Assembly (NCBI GenBank): GCA_016870535.1
Contig: VGBK01000009.1
Span: 1 to 37,808, forward strand
DNA length: 37,808 nucleotides
From: Actinomycetota bacterium
Lineage (GTDB): Bacteria; Actinomycetota; Acidimicrobiia; Spongiisociales; UBA11373
Direction of reading: 5' to 3'
Shown here: piece after piece, positions 6,769-15,800 of the stretch
How the letters are laid out: each line of letters starts with the position of its first letter
Position numbering within the stretch: position 1 is the first letter of the stretch
Program-made: the position numbers and the translations under genes
Notes under the pieces: generated by a model
The model's database searches: none
Seen by the model: the letters and a program-made list of their open reading frames with translations, nothing else
Told to the model about the DNA's origin: nothing

Positions 6769-8354
6769 TGGATCAGGAGCGAATGGTGCCGGAAGCACAG
6801 GATCAGGCCGGTAGCACTACCACGGCGACCCTTCCCCCGGGGAGGGAGGCCAACGGCCGTCCCCTACTCGAGATGCAGGGCATCAGAAAGGCCTTCCCGG
6901 GTGTGCAGGCGCTCGATGGAGCGGAACTGACCCTGAAAGCCGGGGAGATCCTGGCCCTGGTGGGGGAGAATGGAGCGGGCAAGTCGACGCTCATCAAGGT
7001 CCTGACCGGGCTGTACCAGCCGGAGGCCGGGGAGATCTTGATCGAAGGAATGGAGGTCAGGTTCCCCACCCCCCGTGACGCCATGAAGCACGGGATCGCC
7101 CACATGCCCCAGGAGCGCAACCTGATTCCCTACTTCAGTGTGGGCGAGAACATCATGCTGGAGTCGCTGCCTCGAGGCCGCTTCGGCCTGGTGGACTACG
7201 ACCGCATCCATCGGGAGGCGCGCGGCTGGCTCGACATGCTCGAGGTGCAGGTCGAGTCGCGCGCCTCAGTGGACGATCTCAGCATCGCGCAACGCCAACT
7301 GGTCGAGATCGCCCGGGCCATCTCTCGGGAAGGGCGCATCCTGGTACTCGACGAGCCCACTGCGTCGCTGACGCCGCACGAGACCGAGACTCTCTTTGGT
7401 GTGCTGCGGCGCCTGCGCGACCAGGGAGTGGGCATCATCTTCGTCAGTCACAAGCTGGAAGAGGTCTTCGCCCTCTGCGACAACATCGTCGTTCTGCGCG
7501 ACGGCAAGAACGCCGGGAACAAGACCGCCATCGCGGAGATCGATCGCGACGGGGTGGTCACCCGGATGGTCGGGCGGGCCCCGGTGACGCAAGAGCTGCC
7601 GGAGCGCACGGAGGGACGCGGCGGTCCCATCCTCGAGTTGCAGCACGTGAACACCTCGTCGGGGGGACGCGACATCAGCCTCACCTTGCATCAGGGAGAG
7701 ATCGTGGGGCTGTACGGCCTGGTTGGGGCCGGTCGCACCGAGCTGGCCCGGGCCATCATCGGGATCGACAAGGTCACCGGAGGTCAGGTCCTGGTGAAGG
7801 GCAAGAAGGCCACTATTCGCAGCGTCAAGAGCGCGCTGGCTCGCCACCGCATCGGCTACGTCTCGGAGAACCGCAAGGAAGAGGGGCTCATCCAGATGCT
7901 CCCGCTCGTCTCCAACGTGTCGATCACCATCTGGCGCAAGCTGCAGAACCTCGTGGGGTGGATCAGCAGCCGGTTGGAGCGCAAAACGGTGCAGCCTTTC
8001 GTCGAGCGCCTGGAGATAAAGGCACCGTCGCTCAACACCGTGGTGGCCAGCCTGAGCGGCGGCAATCAGCAGAAGGTGAGTCTGGCCAAGTGGCTCGCCG
8101 CCGGGGTGGACGTGCTCATCATCGACGAGCCCACGGTGGGCATCGACGTCCGGACCAAGGCCAATCTGCACGAGCTGATCTGGGAACTGGTGCAGCGGGG
8201 ACTCGGGATTCTGCTGATCTCGAGCGATATGCCGGAGATAGTCCGTCTCGCCGACCGAATCCTGGTCATGCGGCGCGGCGAGATCAAGGGCGAGATCGCC
8301 AACGACCACGACTACGAGAAGACCAGCGAGCTGATCATGGGGTTCATCCACTGA
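6768..8354 (+). CDS. Sugar ABC transporter ATP-binding protein (RbsA-type)
   Basis: A 528-residue cytoplasmic ATPase with two ABC domains. Domain 1 (about 33-270) has Walker A GENGAGKS (66-73), signature LSIAQRQLVEIARA, Walker B ILVLDEPTAS and switch His in VSHKLEE. Domain 2 (about 285-528) has a degenerate Walker A, GLVGAGRTE, a canonical signature LSGGNQQKVSLAKW and Walker B LIIDEPTVGID. That asymmetry is normal for the RbsA/MglA/XylG family. A 30-residue N-terminal extension rich in Thr and Pro is unusual but harmless. The ATG overlaps the previous stop. A 55-bp gap separates it from the first catabolic gene. Confidence 0.95.
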   Translation: MDQERMVPEAQDQAGSTTTATLPPGREANGRPLLEMQGIRKAFPGVQALDGAELTLKAGEILALVGENGAGKSTLIKVLTGLYQPEAGEILIEGMEVRFPTPRDAMKHGIAHMPQERNLIPYFSVGENIMLESLPRGRFGLVDYDRIHREARGWLDMLEVQVESRASVDDLSIAQRQLVEIARAISREGRILVLDEPTASLTPHETETLFGVLRRLRDQGVGIIFVSHKLEEVFALCDNIVVLRDGKNAGNKTAIAEIDRDGVVTRMVGRAPVTQELPERTEGRGGPILELQHVNTSSGGRDISLTLHQGEIVGLYGLVGAGRTELARAIIGIDKVTGGQVLVKGKKATIRSVKSALARHRIGYVSENRKEEGLIQMLPLVSNVSITIWRKLQNLVGWISSRLERKTVQPFVERLEIKAPSLNTVVASLSGGNQQKVSLAKWLAAGVDVLIIDEPTVGIDVRTKANLHELIWELVQRGLGILLISSDMPEIVRLADRILVMRRGEIKGEIANDHDYEKTSELIMGFIH

Positions 8355-8409
8355 CCGGGACCAGGTTCGCCCGATCCGTGCCCCGGATCCATGCCATCGG
8401 AGGTGCAGC

Positions 8410-9495
8410 ATGCCCGTCAACTACCTGGATGTCGTAACCCTCGGAAGGACGAGGCTGTCGGTGGGCCGGCTCGGCTTCGGGATGGCGCCGCTCGGTGGCC
8501 TGTACTCGCCGGTCACCGACGAACAGGCGGCGTCGGTGCTGGCCCACACGTGGGACAAGGGCATCCGGTACTACGACGTCGCTCCTCTGTACGGGTACGG
8601 CCAGGCGGAGGTGCGTCTGGGCCGCATGCTGCAGCAGCACCCCCGCGACGAGTTCGTGATCAGCACCAAGGTGGGCCGCCTGCTCTACCCGCTGGAGGAG
8701 GTCTTGGCCCGTCCCGAACTGGATCGTGACTTCCAGCGGCTGGGCTCGGTGACGGGCATCGGCGGAGAGACCAGCGGCGAGGACCTGAACGACTGGTACT
8801 ACCGCGGGGTTCCCGACGTCCGCCCGGTCTACGACTACAGCTACGACGCCGTCATGCGCTCCGTCGAGTCGAGCCTGGAGCGCACCGGGTTGTCGGGGCT
8901 GGACATCCTGTGGATCCACGATCCCGACAATCACTGGGAGCAGGCCATCGGCGGCGCCTATCCGGCACTGGCCGATCTACGGAGCCAGGGTGTGGTTTCG
9001 GCCATCGGTGCCGGCATGAACCAGTCCGAGATGCTCACTCGCTTCGCCCTCGAAGGCGACTTCGACGCGTTCATGCTTGCCGGCCGCTACACCCTGCTCG
9101 ATCAGCGGGCCCTCGATGACTTGCTGCCCGTGTGCCTCGAGAAGGGCATCGCCATTGTGATCGCCGGCGTCATGAACAGCGGCCTGCTGGCCAATCCGAC
9201 CCCGGACTCCCACTTCGACTACGGCCCGGCCTCCGAGGCAATGGAGTGGCTGGACAAGGCCTTGAAGCTCAAGGCGGTGTGCGAGCGCAATGGGGTCCCG
9301 CTGCGGGCGGCCGCCCTCCAGTTCGTTCACGCTCACCCGGCCGTCGCCACGGTGGTGGCCGGCGTCAGGACCATTGCCCATGTCGACGACACCATCGAGA
9401 AGATGCAGGTCGAGATCCCCGATTACCTCTGGGATGAGCTGAAGGCAGAAGGGCTCCTGCATCCCGAGGCACCGACGCCGAAGCTCGGCAAGTAG
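8410..9495 (+). CDS. Aldo/keto reductase, probable L-fucose-type aldose 1-dehydrogenase
   Basis: A 361-residue TIM-barrel oxidoreductase of the aldo-keto reductase superfamily, close in layout to D-threo-aldose 1-dehydrogenase (L-fucose dehydrogenase) and pyridoxal 4-dehydrogenase. The tetrad is visible: Asp56 and Tyr61 in YYDVAPLYGYG, Lys87 in VISTKVGR, and His170 in ILWIHDPDN. It would oxidise the pyranose at C1 to a lactone with NAD(P)+. ATG at 8410 has GGAGGTG 5 nt upstream. The next gene encodes a lactonase-type amidohydrolase, which supports the assignment. L-rhamnose, L-galactose or D-arabinose are alternative substrates. Confidence 0.88.
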   Translation: MPVNYLDVVTLGRTRLSVGRLGFGMAPLGGLYSPVTDEQAASVLAHTWDKGIRYYDVAPLYGYGQAEVRLGRMLQQHPRDEFVISTKVGRLLYPLEEVLARPELDRDFQRLGSVTGIGGETSGEDLNDWYYRGVPDVRPVYDYSYDAVMRSVESSLERTGLSGLDILWIHDPDNHWEQAIGGAYPALADLRSQGVVSAIGAGMNQSEMLTRFALEGDFDAFMLAGRYTLLDQRALDDLLPVCLEKGIAIVIAGVMNSGLLANPTPDSHFDYGPASEAMEWLDKALKLKAVCERNGVPLRAAALQFVHAHPAVATVVAGVRTIAHVDDTIEKMQVEIPDYLWDELKAEGLLHPEAPTPKLGK

Positions 9496-9510
9496 CAGGG
9501 AGGACGAGGC

Positions 9511-10371
9511 GTGGCCGTCACCGTAGATTCCCACCACCACTTCTGGGACACCACCAGGGGAGTGTTCGACTACTACTGGATGACCGACGACCTGGCCGCC
9601 ATCAAGGGCGTGCGGGCACCGGAGCATCTGCGGCCCTGGCTGCAGATGAAGGGCATCGATCGCACGGTGGTGGTGCAGACCATTCCCAGCGTTCCCGAGA
9701 CGGAGCTCTTCCTGGAGACGGCCGCGGCCACGGACTTCGTGGCCGGCATCGTGGGTTGGGTCGACCTGGTGGACCCGGCAGTGGGGGAGACCCTGGCCCG
9801 GCTTCAGGCACGGCCCGACGGGAAGTACCTGGCCGGCATCCGCCATCAGGTGCACGACGAGGCTGATGCCGAGTGGCTGCTCCGGCCCGAGGTGCAGCGC
9901 GGCGTGTCGGAGGTCGGCAAGGCCGGGCTCACCTACGACGTCCTGGTTCGGTCTCGCGAGCTCCCCTGCGGCCTGGCCACCGTGCAGGCGCATCCCGACA
10001 TGCGTTTCGTGGTCGACCACATCGCCAAGCCGAATATCAAGGAGAGCGAGATCGAGCCCTGGGCGTCGCGTATGCGGCCGCTGGCCGACTACCCCAACGT
10101 CTGGGTGAAGGTTTCGGGGATGATCACCGAGGCCGACTGGAACCGCTGGGAGCCCGAGGACCTGGTGCCCTACGTGAGCCGGCTCCTCGAGTGGTTCGGC
10201 CCGAAGCGCCTGATGTTCGGCTCGGACTGGCCGGTGTGCGAGCTGGCCGGCACCTACGACCGGGTCTACGACGCGGCGGTGTTCGCCCTGGGCGACCTCG
10301 GCGCCGACGAACGGGCCGCCATCTTCGGAGGCAATGCCGTCGAGGCGTATCTGCTGAGCGTCACGGATTGA
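9511..10371 (+). CDS. Amidohydrolase-2 family sugar lactonase (L-fuconolactonase-like)
   Basis: A 286-residue amidohydrolase-related TIM barrel (COG3618 type). It starts with DSHHHFWD (His8-His10), has VDHIAKPNI in mid-sequence and the late metal/catalytic Asp in FGSDWPVCE. Family members include L-fuconolactonase, L-rhamnono-1,4-lactonase and 4-sulfomuconolactonase. It would open the lactone made by the preceding dehydrogenase. GTG at 9511 is chosen from the GGGAGGACGAGG stretch just upstream. It lies 15 bp after the dehydrogenase and 7 bp before the epimerase gene. Confidence 0.9.
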   Translation: MAVTVDSHHHFWDTTRGVFDYYWMTDDLAAIKGVRAPEHLRPWLQMKGIDRTVVVQTIPSVPETELFLETAAATDFVAGIVGWVDLVDPAVGETLARLQARPDGKYLAGIRHQVHDEADAEWLLRPEVQRGVSEVGKAGLTYDVLVRSRELPCGLATVQAHPDMRFVVDHIAKPNIKESEIEPWASRMRPLADYPNVWVKVSGMITEADWNRWEPEDLVPYVSRLLEWFGPKRLMFGSDWPVCELAGTYDRVYDAAVFALGDLGADERAAIFGGNAVEAYLLSVTD

Positions 10372-10378
10372 GGCTGCG

Positions 10379-11443
10379 ATGAGCCGGCATCATTTCGGCG
10401 CCCGCCTGCACGACTACGCCGAGCGCGGCTACCGGACTCTGGCGCTTGAGAACTCCCTCATCCGGGTCGAAGTGCTGGCGGACAAGGGAAGCGACATCAG
10501 CAGCTTCCTGCACAAGCCGTCGGACACGGACTTCATGTGGCATCGGCCCGGGGGGCTGCGGGCAGCCCCACTCGAGAGCACCCCGCGCGGGGTGGACGAG
10601 TTCGTCTTCGTCGACGGGTACGAGGGCGGATGGCAAGAGTGCTTCCCCAACGGCGGGCAGAGCGTTCGGTACAAGGGGGCGGAGCTTCCTTTCCACGGCG
10701 AGCTGCTCACCGTGCCGTTCGAGGTGGAGGTGATCGCGGACACGCCGGAGGTGGTGTCGGTTCGCCTGTCCGCCGAGACGATGCGCACCCCGTTCCGGCT
10801 GGAGAAGACCCTGTCGCTGCGAGCCGAGTCGCCGGTGCTGGAGATCGGCGAGCGGCTCGCCAACCTGGCCGATGAGCCCCTGGAAGTGATGTGGGGACAC
10901 CATCCGGCGTTCGGGCCGCCGTTCGTCGATGACTCGTGCCGGATCGACCTGCCCTCCTGCCGCGGAACCACGGAGCGCTCCGAGCCCTGGCCGGGGACCG
11001 AGCTGGAGTTCGCCGTGCCCTTCAACTGGCCGATGGCGCCCCGCCGGGACGGCACCCTCCGGGATCTCAGCGTCGTGCCCGGTCCCGAATCGAAGGTCGC
11101 CGATTGGGTCCGGCTCTACGACCTGGCCGACGGCTGGTACGGGGTCACCAACGGGCGGCGCCGGGTGGGCTTCGGTCTCCGCTGGGACGCCGGCCTCTTC
11201 CCCCATCTGTGGTTCTGGCATGTCTTCGGCGGCATGCCGGGGTATCCCTGGTACGGGCGCAACTACAACTTCGCCCTGGAGCCCTGGACGTCGTACCCCG
11301 ACGGAGGCCTGCTGCGCGCCATCGAGAACGGCTCTGCCAGGGTGATCGGCCCCGAGGAGACGGTCGAGACCAGAATGCTGGCGGTCGCCTACGACGGGGT
11401 CGAGCGAATCGCCGGGATCTCGGAGAGCGGGGCCATACGGTGA
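10379..11443 (+). CDS. Aldose 1-epimerase-like (galactose mutarotase fold) protein
   Basis: A 354-residue beta-sandwich protein of the aldose 1-epimerase superfamily, diverged from classical GalM. The expected catalytic groups are in place: His106 in PFHGELL, His174/175 in WGHHPAFG and Glu301 in NFALEPWTSYP. It may interconvert anomers of the imported sugar or of a ketose or phosphosugar intermediate. ATG at 10379 follows the lactonase stop by 7 bp and its TGA overlaps the GTG of the DHDPS-family gene. A second, unrelated mutarotase (RhaM-type) closes the operon, so the two probably act on different sugars or ring forms. Confidence 0.82.
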   Translation: MSRHHFGARLHDYAERGYRTLALENSLIRVEVLADKGSDISSFLHKPSDTDFMWHRPGGLRAAPLESTPRGVDEFVFVDGYEGGWQECFPNGGQSVRYKGAELPFHGELLTVPFEVEVIADTPEVVSVRLSAETMRTPFRLEKTLSLRAESPVLEIGERLANLADEPLEVMWGHHPAFGPPFVDDSCRIDLPSCRGTTERSEPWPGTELEFAVPFNWPMAPRRDGTLRDLSVVPGPESKVADWVRLYDLADGWYGVTNGRRRVGFGLRWDAGLFPHLWFWHVFGGMPGYPWYGRNYNFALEPWTSYPDGGLLRAIENGSARVIGPEETVETRMLAVAYDGVERIAGISESGAIR

Positions 11444-12327
11444 AGTCACTCGCCGGGATCCTCGCGCCGATCAGCACGCCCTTCCGGGAGGACGAAGAGG
11501 TCGACTTCGCCGCCCTCGAGGAGAACCTGGCGGCCTACGCGCGATCGGGCATCCTCGGCTACTTGGCGCTCGGATCCAACGGCGAGAGCAAGAGCCTCAC
11601 CGAGGAGGAGAAGGTGGCGGTGCTGCGCACCATCGTGGCCGGGCGAGCGCCGGGCCAGGTGGTGATGGCGGGGGCGGCCTACGAGGCGCAGCGCGACACC
11701 GAGCGCTTCTTCGTTGCGGCGGCCGAAGCGGGTGCCGACTTCGGGCTGCTGCTCTCGCCCTCCTACTTCCGCAAGCAGATGACCGACGAGGTCCTCTTCC
11801 GCTACTTCACGACCACCGCCGATCGTGCCCCTCTCCCCCTGCTGGTCTACAACGCGCCGGGCTTCACCGGCGTGTCGCTGTCGCCGGCTCTGGTGGAGCG
11901 CCTGGCCGCACATCCCAACATCATCGGCATGAAGGACAGCGCCCCGTCGGGCATCGAGGCCTTCCTGGCGCTGGAGAGCCGCAGCTTCCATGTACTCGCC
12001 GGGTCGGTGAACTTCCTCTTCCCGGCGATGATGGGTGGCTCGCTGGGGGGCACCGTCTCCCTGGCCAACGCGTTCCCCGAGCTCGCCCAGCGTCTCTACC
12101 ACTACGGCGTGGAGCGCGACCTGGTGGCCGGGCCTCCCTACCAGGACTTCTGCCGGCGCCTGAACGAGGCCATTTCGGGGGCCTACGGGGTTCCGGGGGT
12201 GAAGGCGGCGATGAGCCTCGCCGGGCTCAAGGGAGGACTGCCCCGCCGTCCGCTGCTCCCCCTGGTCCCCGAGCAGTTGCGTTCGCTGCAGGAAGCGCTG
12301 GCGGCCGAGGGAGTCATCGATGGGTGA
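11440..12327 (+). CDS. DHDPS/NAL-family class I aldolase
   Basis: A 295-residue TIM-barrel enzyme of the dihydrodipicolinate synthase / N-acetylneuraminate lyase family. Schiff-base Lys165 is in IIGMKDSAPS, Tyr137 in LLVYNAPGF, and the substrate carboxylate loop is GSNGES (45-50) instead of the GTTGE of DapA. That change argues for a 2-keto-3-deoxy-sugar-acid aldolase or dehydratase and not lysine synthesis. In this setting it could split a 2-keto-3-deoxy acid to pyruvate and an aldehyde. It starts with a GTG overlapping the previous TGA, and its end overlaps the kinase gene by 8 bp. Confidence 0.88.
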   Translation: MKSLAGILAPISTPFREDEEVDFAALEENLAAYARSGILGYLALGSNGESKSLTEEEKVAVLRTIVAGRAPGQVVMAGAAYEAQRDTERFFVAAAEAGADFGLLLSPSYFRKQMTDEVLFRYFTTTADRAPLPLLVYNAPGFTGVSLSPALVERLAAHPNIIGMKDSAPSGIEAFLALESRSFHVLAGSVNFLFPAMMGGSLGGTVSLANAFPELAQRLYHYGVERDLVAGPPYQDFCRRLNEAISGAYGVPGVKAAMSLAGLKGGLPRRPLLPLVPEQLRSLQEALAAEGVIDG

Positions 12328-13732
12328 GAACATCCTGGCCGTCGATGTGGGAACGGGTCGGTTCAAGCTGGCCGTCTTCGACCCTTCACTCCGCCGGTTG
12401 TGCCAGGTAGTGCATCCCTACCCCGTGAACGTCTACGGCCGGGTGTTCGCCGACATCGAGCCGGAGAGATGGTGGGAAGCCCTGCGCCGCTCCTGTGCAG
12501 AGGTCGGCGAGCATCTGGGCGGCGTCGGCGTGATCTCGCTGGCGGTGACCACCCCGGGCCTCACTCCTATGACCGCCGACGGCACCGCCCTCGGCCCGGC
12601 CATCCTCGTCTTCGACGGACGGTCGCACGCCCAGGCCCGTTGGATTCAGGAGCGCGTCGGCACCGAGTTGCTGTTGCAGGAAACCTGCAACCTGCCGGTG
12701 TCCGGAGGTTCCTCGCTCTGTTCGATCCTCTGGGTCAAGGAGATGCAGCCCGAAGTCTGGGGGGCCGCCTCCATGTTCGGCCACACCAACACCTACATGG
12801 TGAAGCGGCTCACCGGGGATTGGGCCATCGACCCGTCCACGGTGTCGATCACCGGCCTCTACAACACGGCGCGCGACGACCTCACCTGGAATCAGAAGGT
12901 CCTCGAGATCGCCGGAATCCCGGAACGCCTCCTGCCCCCGCTGCGACGGTCCCATGAGCCCGTGGGTCGGCTTCGGCCCGAGGTGGCCCGCGAACTGGGT
13001 CTGCCCGAGGAATGCGCGGTGCTGGCGGGGGGCAACGATGCGGTCCTCGCCGCCTTCTCCGGAGGAGTAACTGAGCCGGGGCAGATCGCCAGCGTGGTCG
13101 GCACCGTCGAGATCACCTCGGTTTGCGTCGATCACCCGGTCGCGTCGCAGAACTTCAACCTGCGCTGCCACGTGGTGCCGAAGCGCTGGCTGACCCTCTT
13201 CGTGCTCAACGCCGGCGGGAAGTCGTTTGAGTGGTTCAAGTCGGTCTTCTGCTCCGAGATGACCGACCGGGACTTCTACGGTGAGTACCTGCCGGGGGTC
13301 GTCCGCCGCTTCTTCGCTTCGCCGGATCTCGACGCGTCCGAGCGCCACCTGCCCGGGTACGGGCCTTTCCTCGGTGGCTCCCGCTACAGCGTCGAACAGC
13401 AGACGGGGTCTTTCACCGGGCTGGACCTGGAGACGACGCGGGACGAGATGCTGCTCGCCCTTCTGCGCGGCAACGCCGCCTACTCGGGGTCGCACCTGCG
13501 GGAGGTCGCCCGCCAGGTGAGCCTGGGCCGGAGGGTGATGGTGTCCGGCACGGGAGCCCGGGCCGAGGAGTACGCCCGGGTGCGGCAGCGCTGGTTCGGC
13601 GACTACGAGTACCTCTACCAGGAGCAATCGTCGCTGCTGGGGGCGGCCATGCTCGGCGCCTGCCATCTGAGCGGCACAGAGCCCGTCGGCCCCGTAATGG
13701 AGCCCATCCAGCGCGGCGGACCACACGAATGA
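12320..13732 (+). CDS. FGGY-family carbohydrate kinase
   Basis: A 470-residue sugar kinase of the FGGY (xylulose/glycerol/fuculose kinase) family with the two-domain ribonuclease-H-like fold. Phosphate loop 1 is VDVGTGRFK with Asp9. The catalytic base is Asp240 in AGGNDAVLAAFSGG. The adenosine-site region reads VVGTVEITS and later MVSGTGARAEEYARVRQ. It would transfer phosphate from ATP to a ketose or related polyol. A GAGGGA site precedes the ATG at 12320, inside the end of the aldolase gene. Its substrate is not evident; a phosphorylative enzyme inside an otherwise oxidative cluster suggests a second branch. Confidence 0.9.
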   Translation: MGENILAVDVGTGRFKLAVFDPSLRRLCQVVHPYPVNVYGRVFADIEPERWWEALRRSCAEVGEHLGGVGVISLAVTTPGLTPMTADGTALGPAILVFDGRSHAQARWIQERVGTELLLQETCNLPVSGGSSLCSILWVKEMQPEVWGAASMFGHTNTYMVKRLTGDWAIDPSTVSITGLYNTARDDLTWNQKVLEIAGIPERLLPPLRRSHEPVGRLRPEVARELGLPEECAVLAGGNDAVLAAFSGGVTEPGQIASVVGTVEITSVCVDHPVASQNFNLRCHVVPKRWLTLFVLNAGGKSFEWFKSVFCSEMTDRDFYGEYLPGVVRRFFASPDLDASERHLPGYGPFLGGSRYSVEQQTGSFTGLDLETTRDEMLLALLRGNAAYSGSHLREVARQVSLGRRVMVSGTGARAEEYARVRQRWFGDYEYLYQEQSSLLGAAMLGACHLSGTEPVGPVMEPIQRGGPHE

Positions 13733-13746
13733 ACGAGGTGACCGAC

Positions 13747-14943
13747 ATGAACCTGAGCCCCATCGACCGCCTGCAGGCGACCAATCCCCATGCGGAAATC
13801 TGGTGGGACTCCTCGCCGCTGGTCTTCGACGCCTGGCGCGACGAGATGGTGGCCGGCACCCCCGAGGGTGGCCGGGCCGAGATGCGTGGCCAACTCGACA
13901 GGCTGAACGAGTTCGGCAATGGGCGCCCCGGAGCGTTCCGGGGCTGCACCACCAATCCACCCCTGTCCCTGACCGCGGTGAAGCAGGCTCCGGAGCGCTG
14001 GAATCCGCGCCTCGACGCCTTGATCGCAGAGAACCCCGGGCGCGACGCCAAGGCGCTGGCCTGGATGCTCTACAAGGAGGTGATCCAGCGCGGGGCCGAG
14101 GTCTTCTACCCGCTCTGGGAGGCCTCCGCCGGACGCTACGGCTACGTGTCGGGCCAGCTCGACCCGCGCCTCTTCACGGAGACCGACGAAATGATTTCCC
14201 AGGCCCGGGAGCTGCGCGCCCTGGCGCCGAACGTCATGGTCAAGGTCCCGGCCAGCACCCAGGGGGTGGGGGTGATCCGGACGCTGACATCGGAAGCGAT
14301 CCCCACCAACACCACCACCTGTTTCACCGTCCCTCAGGTGATGGCGGTGGCTCGGGCGGCGGTCGAGGGTCTGGCTCTGGCCGCCGAGAACAAGGTGGAC
14401 ACGAGCAAGTGGCGGGCGGTCATCACCCTGATGCTCGCCCGGCTCACCGAGCGGCCCATCGTCGACGAGCAGGCGCGCTACTACGGTATAGACCTGACCC
14501 CCGCCGACAAGAAGTGGTTCGGGCTGGCGGTGTTCAAGCGGTCGTATCGCTTGCTCGCCGACGGGGGTTTCCCCAGCAAGCTGCTCCTTTGCTCGGTGCG
14601 TCCCGGGCCGCTGGTCGCCGGACGAACGGCCTTCTGGGACGTCGAAGAGGTGGCGGGCGGCAACATCGTCTACACACTGCCCCCCTACGGCCTGACGCCG
14701 CTCTTCCGGATGGGCGATTCCCTCGACTTCCGCCCCGAGGCAATCGATCAGGAAGTGCCGGCGGCTTCGCTGGAGCGCATTCTGCGGCTCCCGTACGGGC
14801 TGCAGTCCTATGAGCCGCACGGCATGTCGGTCGACCAGTTCAATGACCATCCGGCGACCGCGTTCACCGTGGCCGAGTTCTCCAATTCTGCGTCCGGGCT
14901 GGAGGACTACGTCGCTGGGAGGATGGCCGCGCCCCGCTCATGA
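13747..14943 (+). CDS. Transaldolase-family protein
   Basis: A 398-residue class I aldolase of the transaldolase family. Conserved pieces are the GCTTNPPL loop (66-73), Schiff-base Lys166 in VMVKVPAST, and NTTTCFTVPQVM. It is longer than the small TalC/F6P-aldolase type, with an extended C-terminal part (LPYGLQSYEP and beyond). ATG 13747 is preferred because GAGGTG lies about 6 nt upstream; an in-frame ATG at 13729 overlaps the kinase TGA and would add six residues. It probably moves a dihydroxyacetone unit between phosphorylated sugars, acting on the product of the kinase or class II aldolase. The exact donor and acceptor are unknown. Confidence 0.85.
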   Translation: MNLSPIDRLQATNPHAEIWWDSSPLVFDAWRDEMVAGTPEGGRAEMRGQLDRLNEFGNGRPGAFRGCTTNPPLSLTAVKQAPERWNPRLDALIAENPGRDAKALAWMLYKEVIQRGAEVFYPLWEASAGRYGYVSGQLDPRLFTETDEMISQARELRALAPNVMVKVPASTQGVGVIRTLTSEAIPTNTTTCFTVPQVMAVARAAVEGLALAAENKVDTSKWRAVITLMLARLTERPIVDEQARYYGIDLTPADKKWFGLAVFKRSYRLLADGGFPSKLLLCSVRPGPLVAGRTAFWDVEEVAGGNIVYTLPPYGLTPLFRMGDSLDFRPEAIDQEVPAASLERILRLPYGLQSYEPHGMSVDQFNDHPATAFTVAEFSNSASGLEDYVAGRMAAPRS

Positions 14944-15800
14944 CCACCGGAGCGACGAGGGAGATGGTCGGGGCGGCCTTCGCCGGCCGCTACGCCATCC
15001 CGGCGTTCAATGTGTTCGACGACTTCAGCATGCGCGCCGTCCTGCAGGCCGCCGCGGAACTCGACTCCCCGGTGATCATCCAGGTGTCCGTGAAGACGGT
15101 GAGATCGCTCGGGGCGGCGTACCTGCGTGCCCTGTTCCTGGCACGGGCCCGGGAGGTCTCCGTGCCCGCCGCCCTGCATCTCGACCACTGCCCCGAACGG
15201 GCGGTGATCACCGCCGCTTTGGAAGCCGGGTTCGACTCCTTGCTCTTCGATGCCTCGGATCGCAGCTACGACGCGGCGCTGGTCGAGACGCGTGAGGTGG
15301 TGGAGCAGGCCCGAGGCTTCGGAGCGGCGGTGGAAAGCGAGATCGAAGGCATCAGGGGCGTGGAGGACGGCGTCGGCTCGGAGGAAGAAGGTGGCAGGTA
15401 CTCCGTCAGCCGGGTGGGCCGATTCGTGGCGGCCACCGGCGTCGACTTTTTTGCCCCGGCGATCGGGACGGCTCACGGGCGCTACTCGGCCGCTCCGCGC
15501 CTCAGCCCGGAGCGAATCAATGCTCTGGTGGAAGCTACCGGCATCCCCCAGGTGCTTCATGGGGGCACGGGTCTGGCAGCGGTCGACTTCGCCGACCTCG
15601 TGGGCCGGGGCTGTGCCAAGGTCAATGTGTCCACCGCCATCAAGGAGGGCTACCTCAGGGGGGGTTACGGCGAGTTGCGGAACGCGGCGGAGAAGGACCA
15701 CTGGGATCCGCCGCGCTTCTTCGCCGCGGCGACAGAAGCCGCCACAGAAGCGGCGCGCACTCACATCAGGATGCTGGGATCGGCGGGGAAGGCGGCTTGA
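14940..15800 (+). CDS. Class II (Zn) ketose-bisphosphate aldolase family protein
   Basis: A 286-residue enzyme of the FbaA/GatY/KbaY family. Asp82 (proton donor) and His83 (Zn ligand) lie in ALHLDHC, further metal and phosphate-site motifs are AIGTAHGRYS and VLHGGTGL, and the phosphate loop CAKVNVSTAIK follows. It would cleave a ketose phosphate between C3 and C4 to dihydroxyacetone phosphate or a related ketone and an aldehyde. The start ATG overlaps the transaldolase TGA and its own TGA overlaps the TTG of the phosphatase gene. With the kinase it forms a plausible phosphorylate-then-cleave pair. Confidence 0.9.
   Translation: MTTGATREMVGAAFAGRYAIPAFNVFDDFSMRAVLQAAAELDSPVIIQVSVKTVRSLGAAYLRALFLARAREVSVPAALHLDHCPERAVITAALEAGFDSLLFDASDRSYDAALVETREVVEQARGFGAAVESEIEGIRGVEDGVGSEEEGGRYSVSRVGRFVAATGVDFFAPAIGTAHGRYSAAPRLSPERINALVEATGIPQVLHGGTGLAAVDFADLVGRGCAKVNVSTAIKEGYLRGGYGELRNAAEKDHWDPPRFFAAATEAATEAARTHIRMLGSAGKAA

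Noticed and set aside
4558-6798. Minus-strand open frame of about 750 codons opposite both sugar permeases
   Set aside because: The plus strand encodes two clear permeases with family motifs and coupled stops. The antisense product is low-complexity His/Arg/Pro sequence without recognisable domains.
11440-15800. Possible sulfoquinovose (sulfo-transaldolase or sulfo-EMP) pathway
   Set aside because: A transaldolase and aldolase are present, but there is no sulfoquinovosidase, sulfoquinovose isomerase, sulfolactaldehyde reductase or sulfonate exporter. The RhaM, FAH and lactonase genes fit deoxysugars better.
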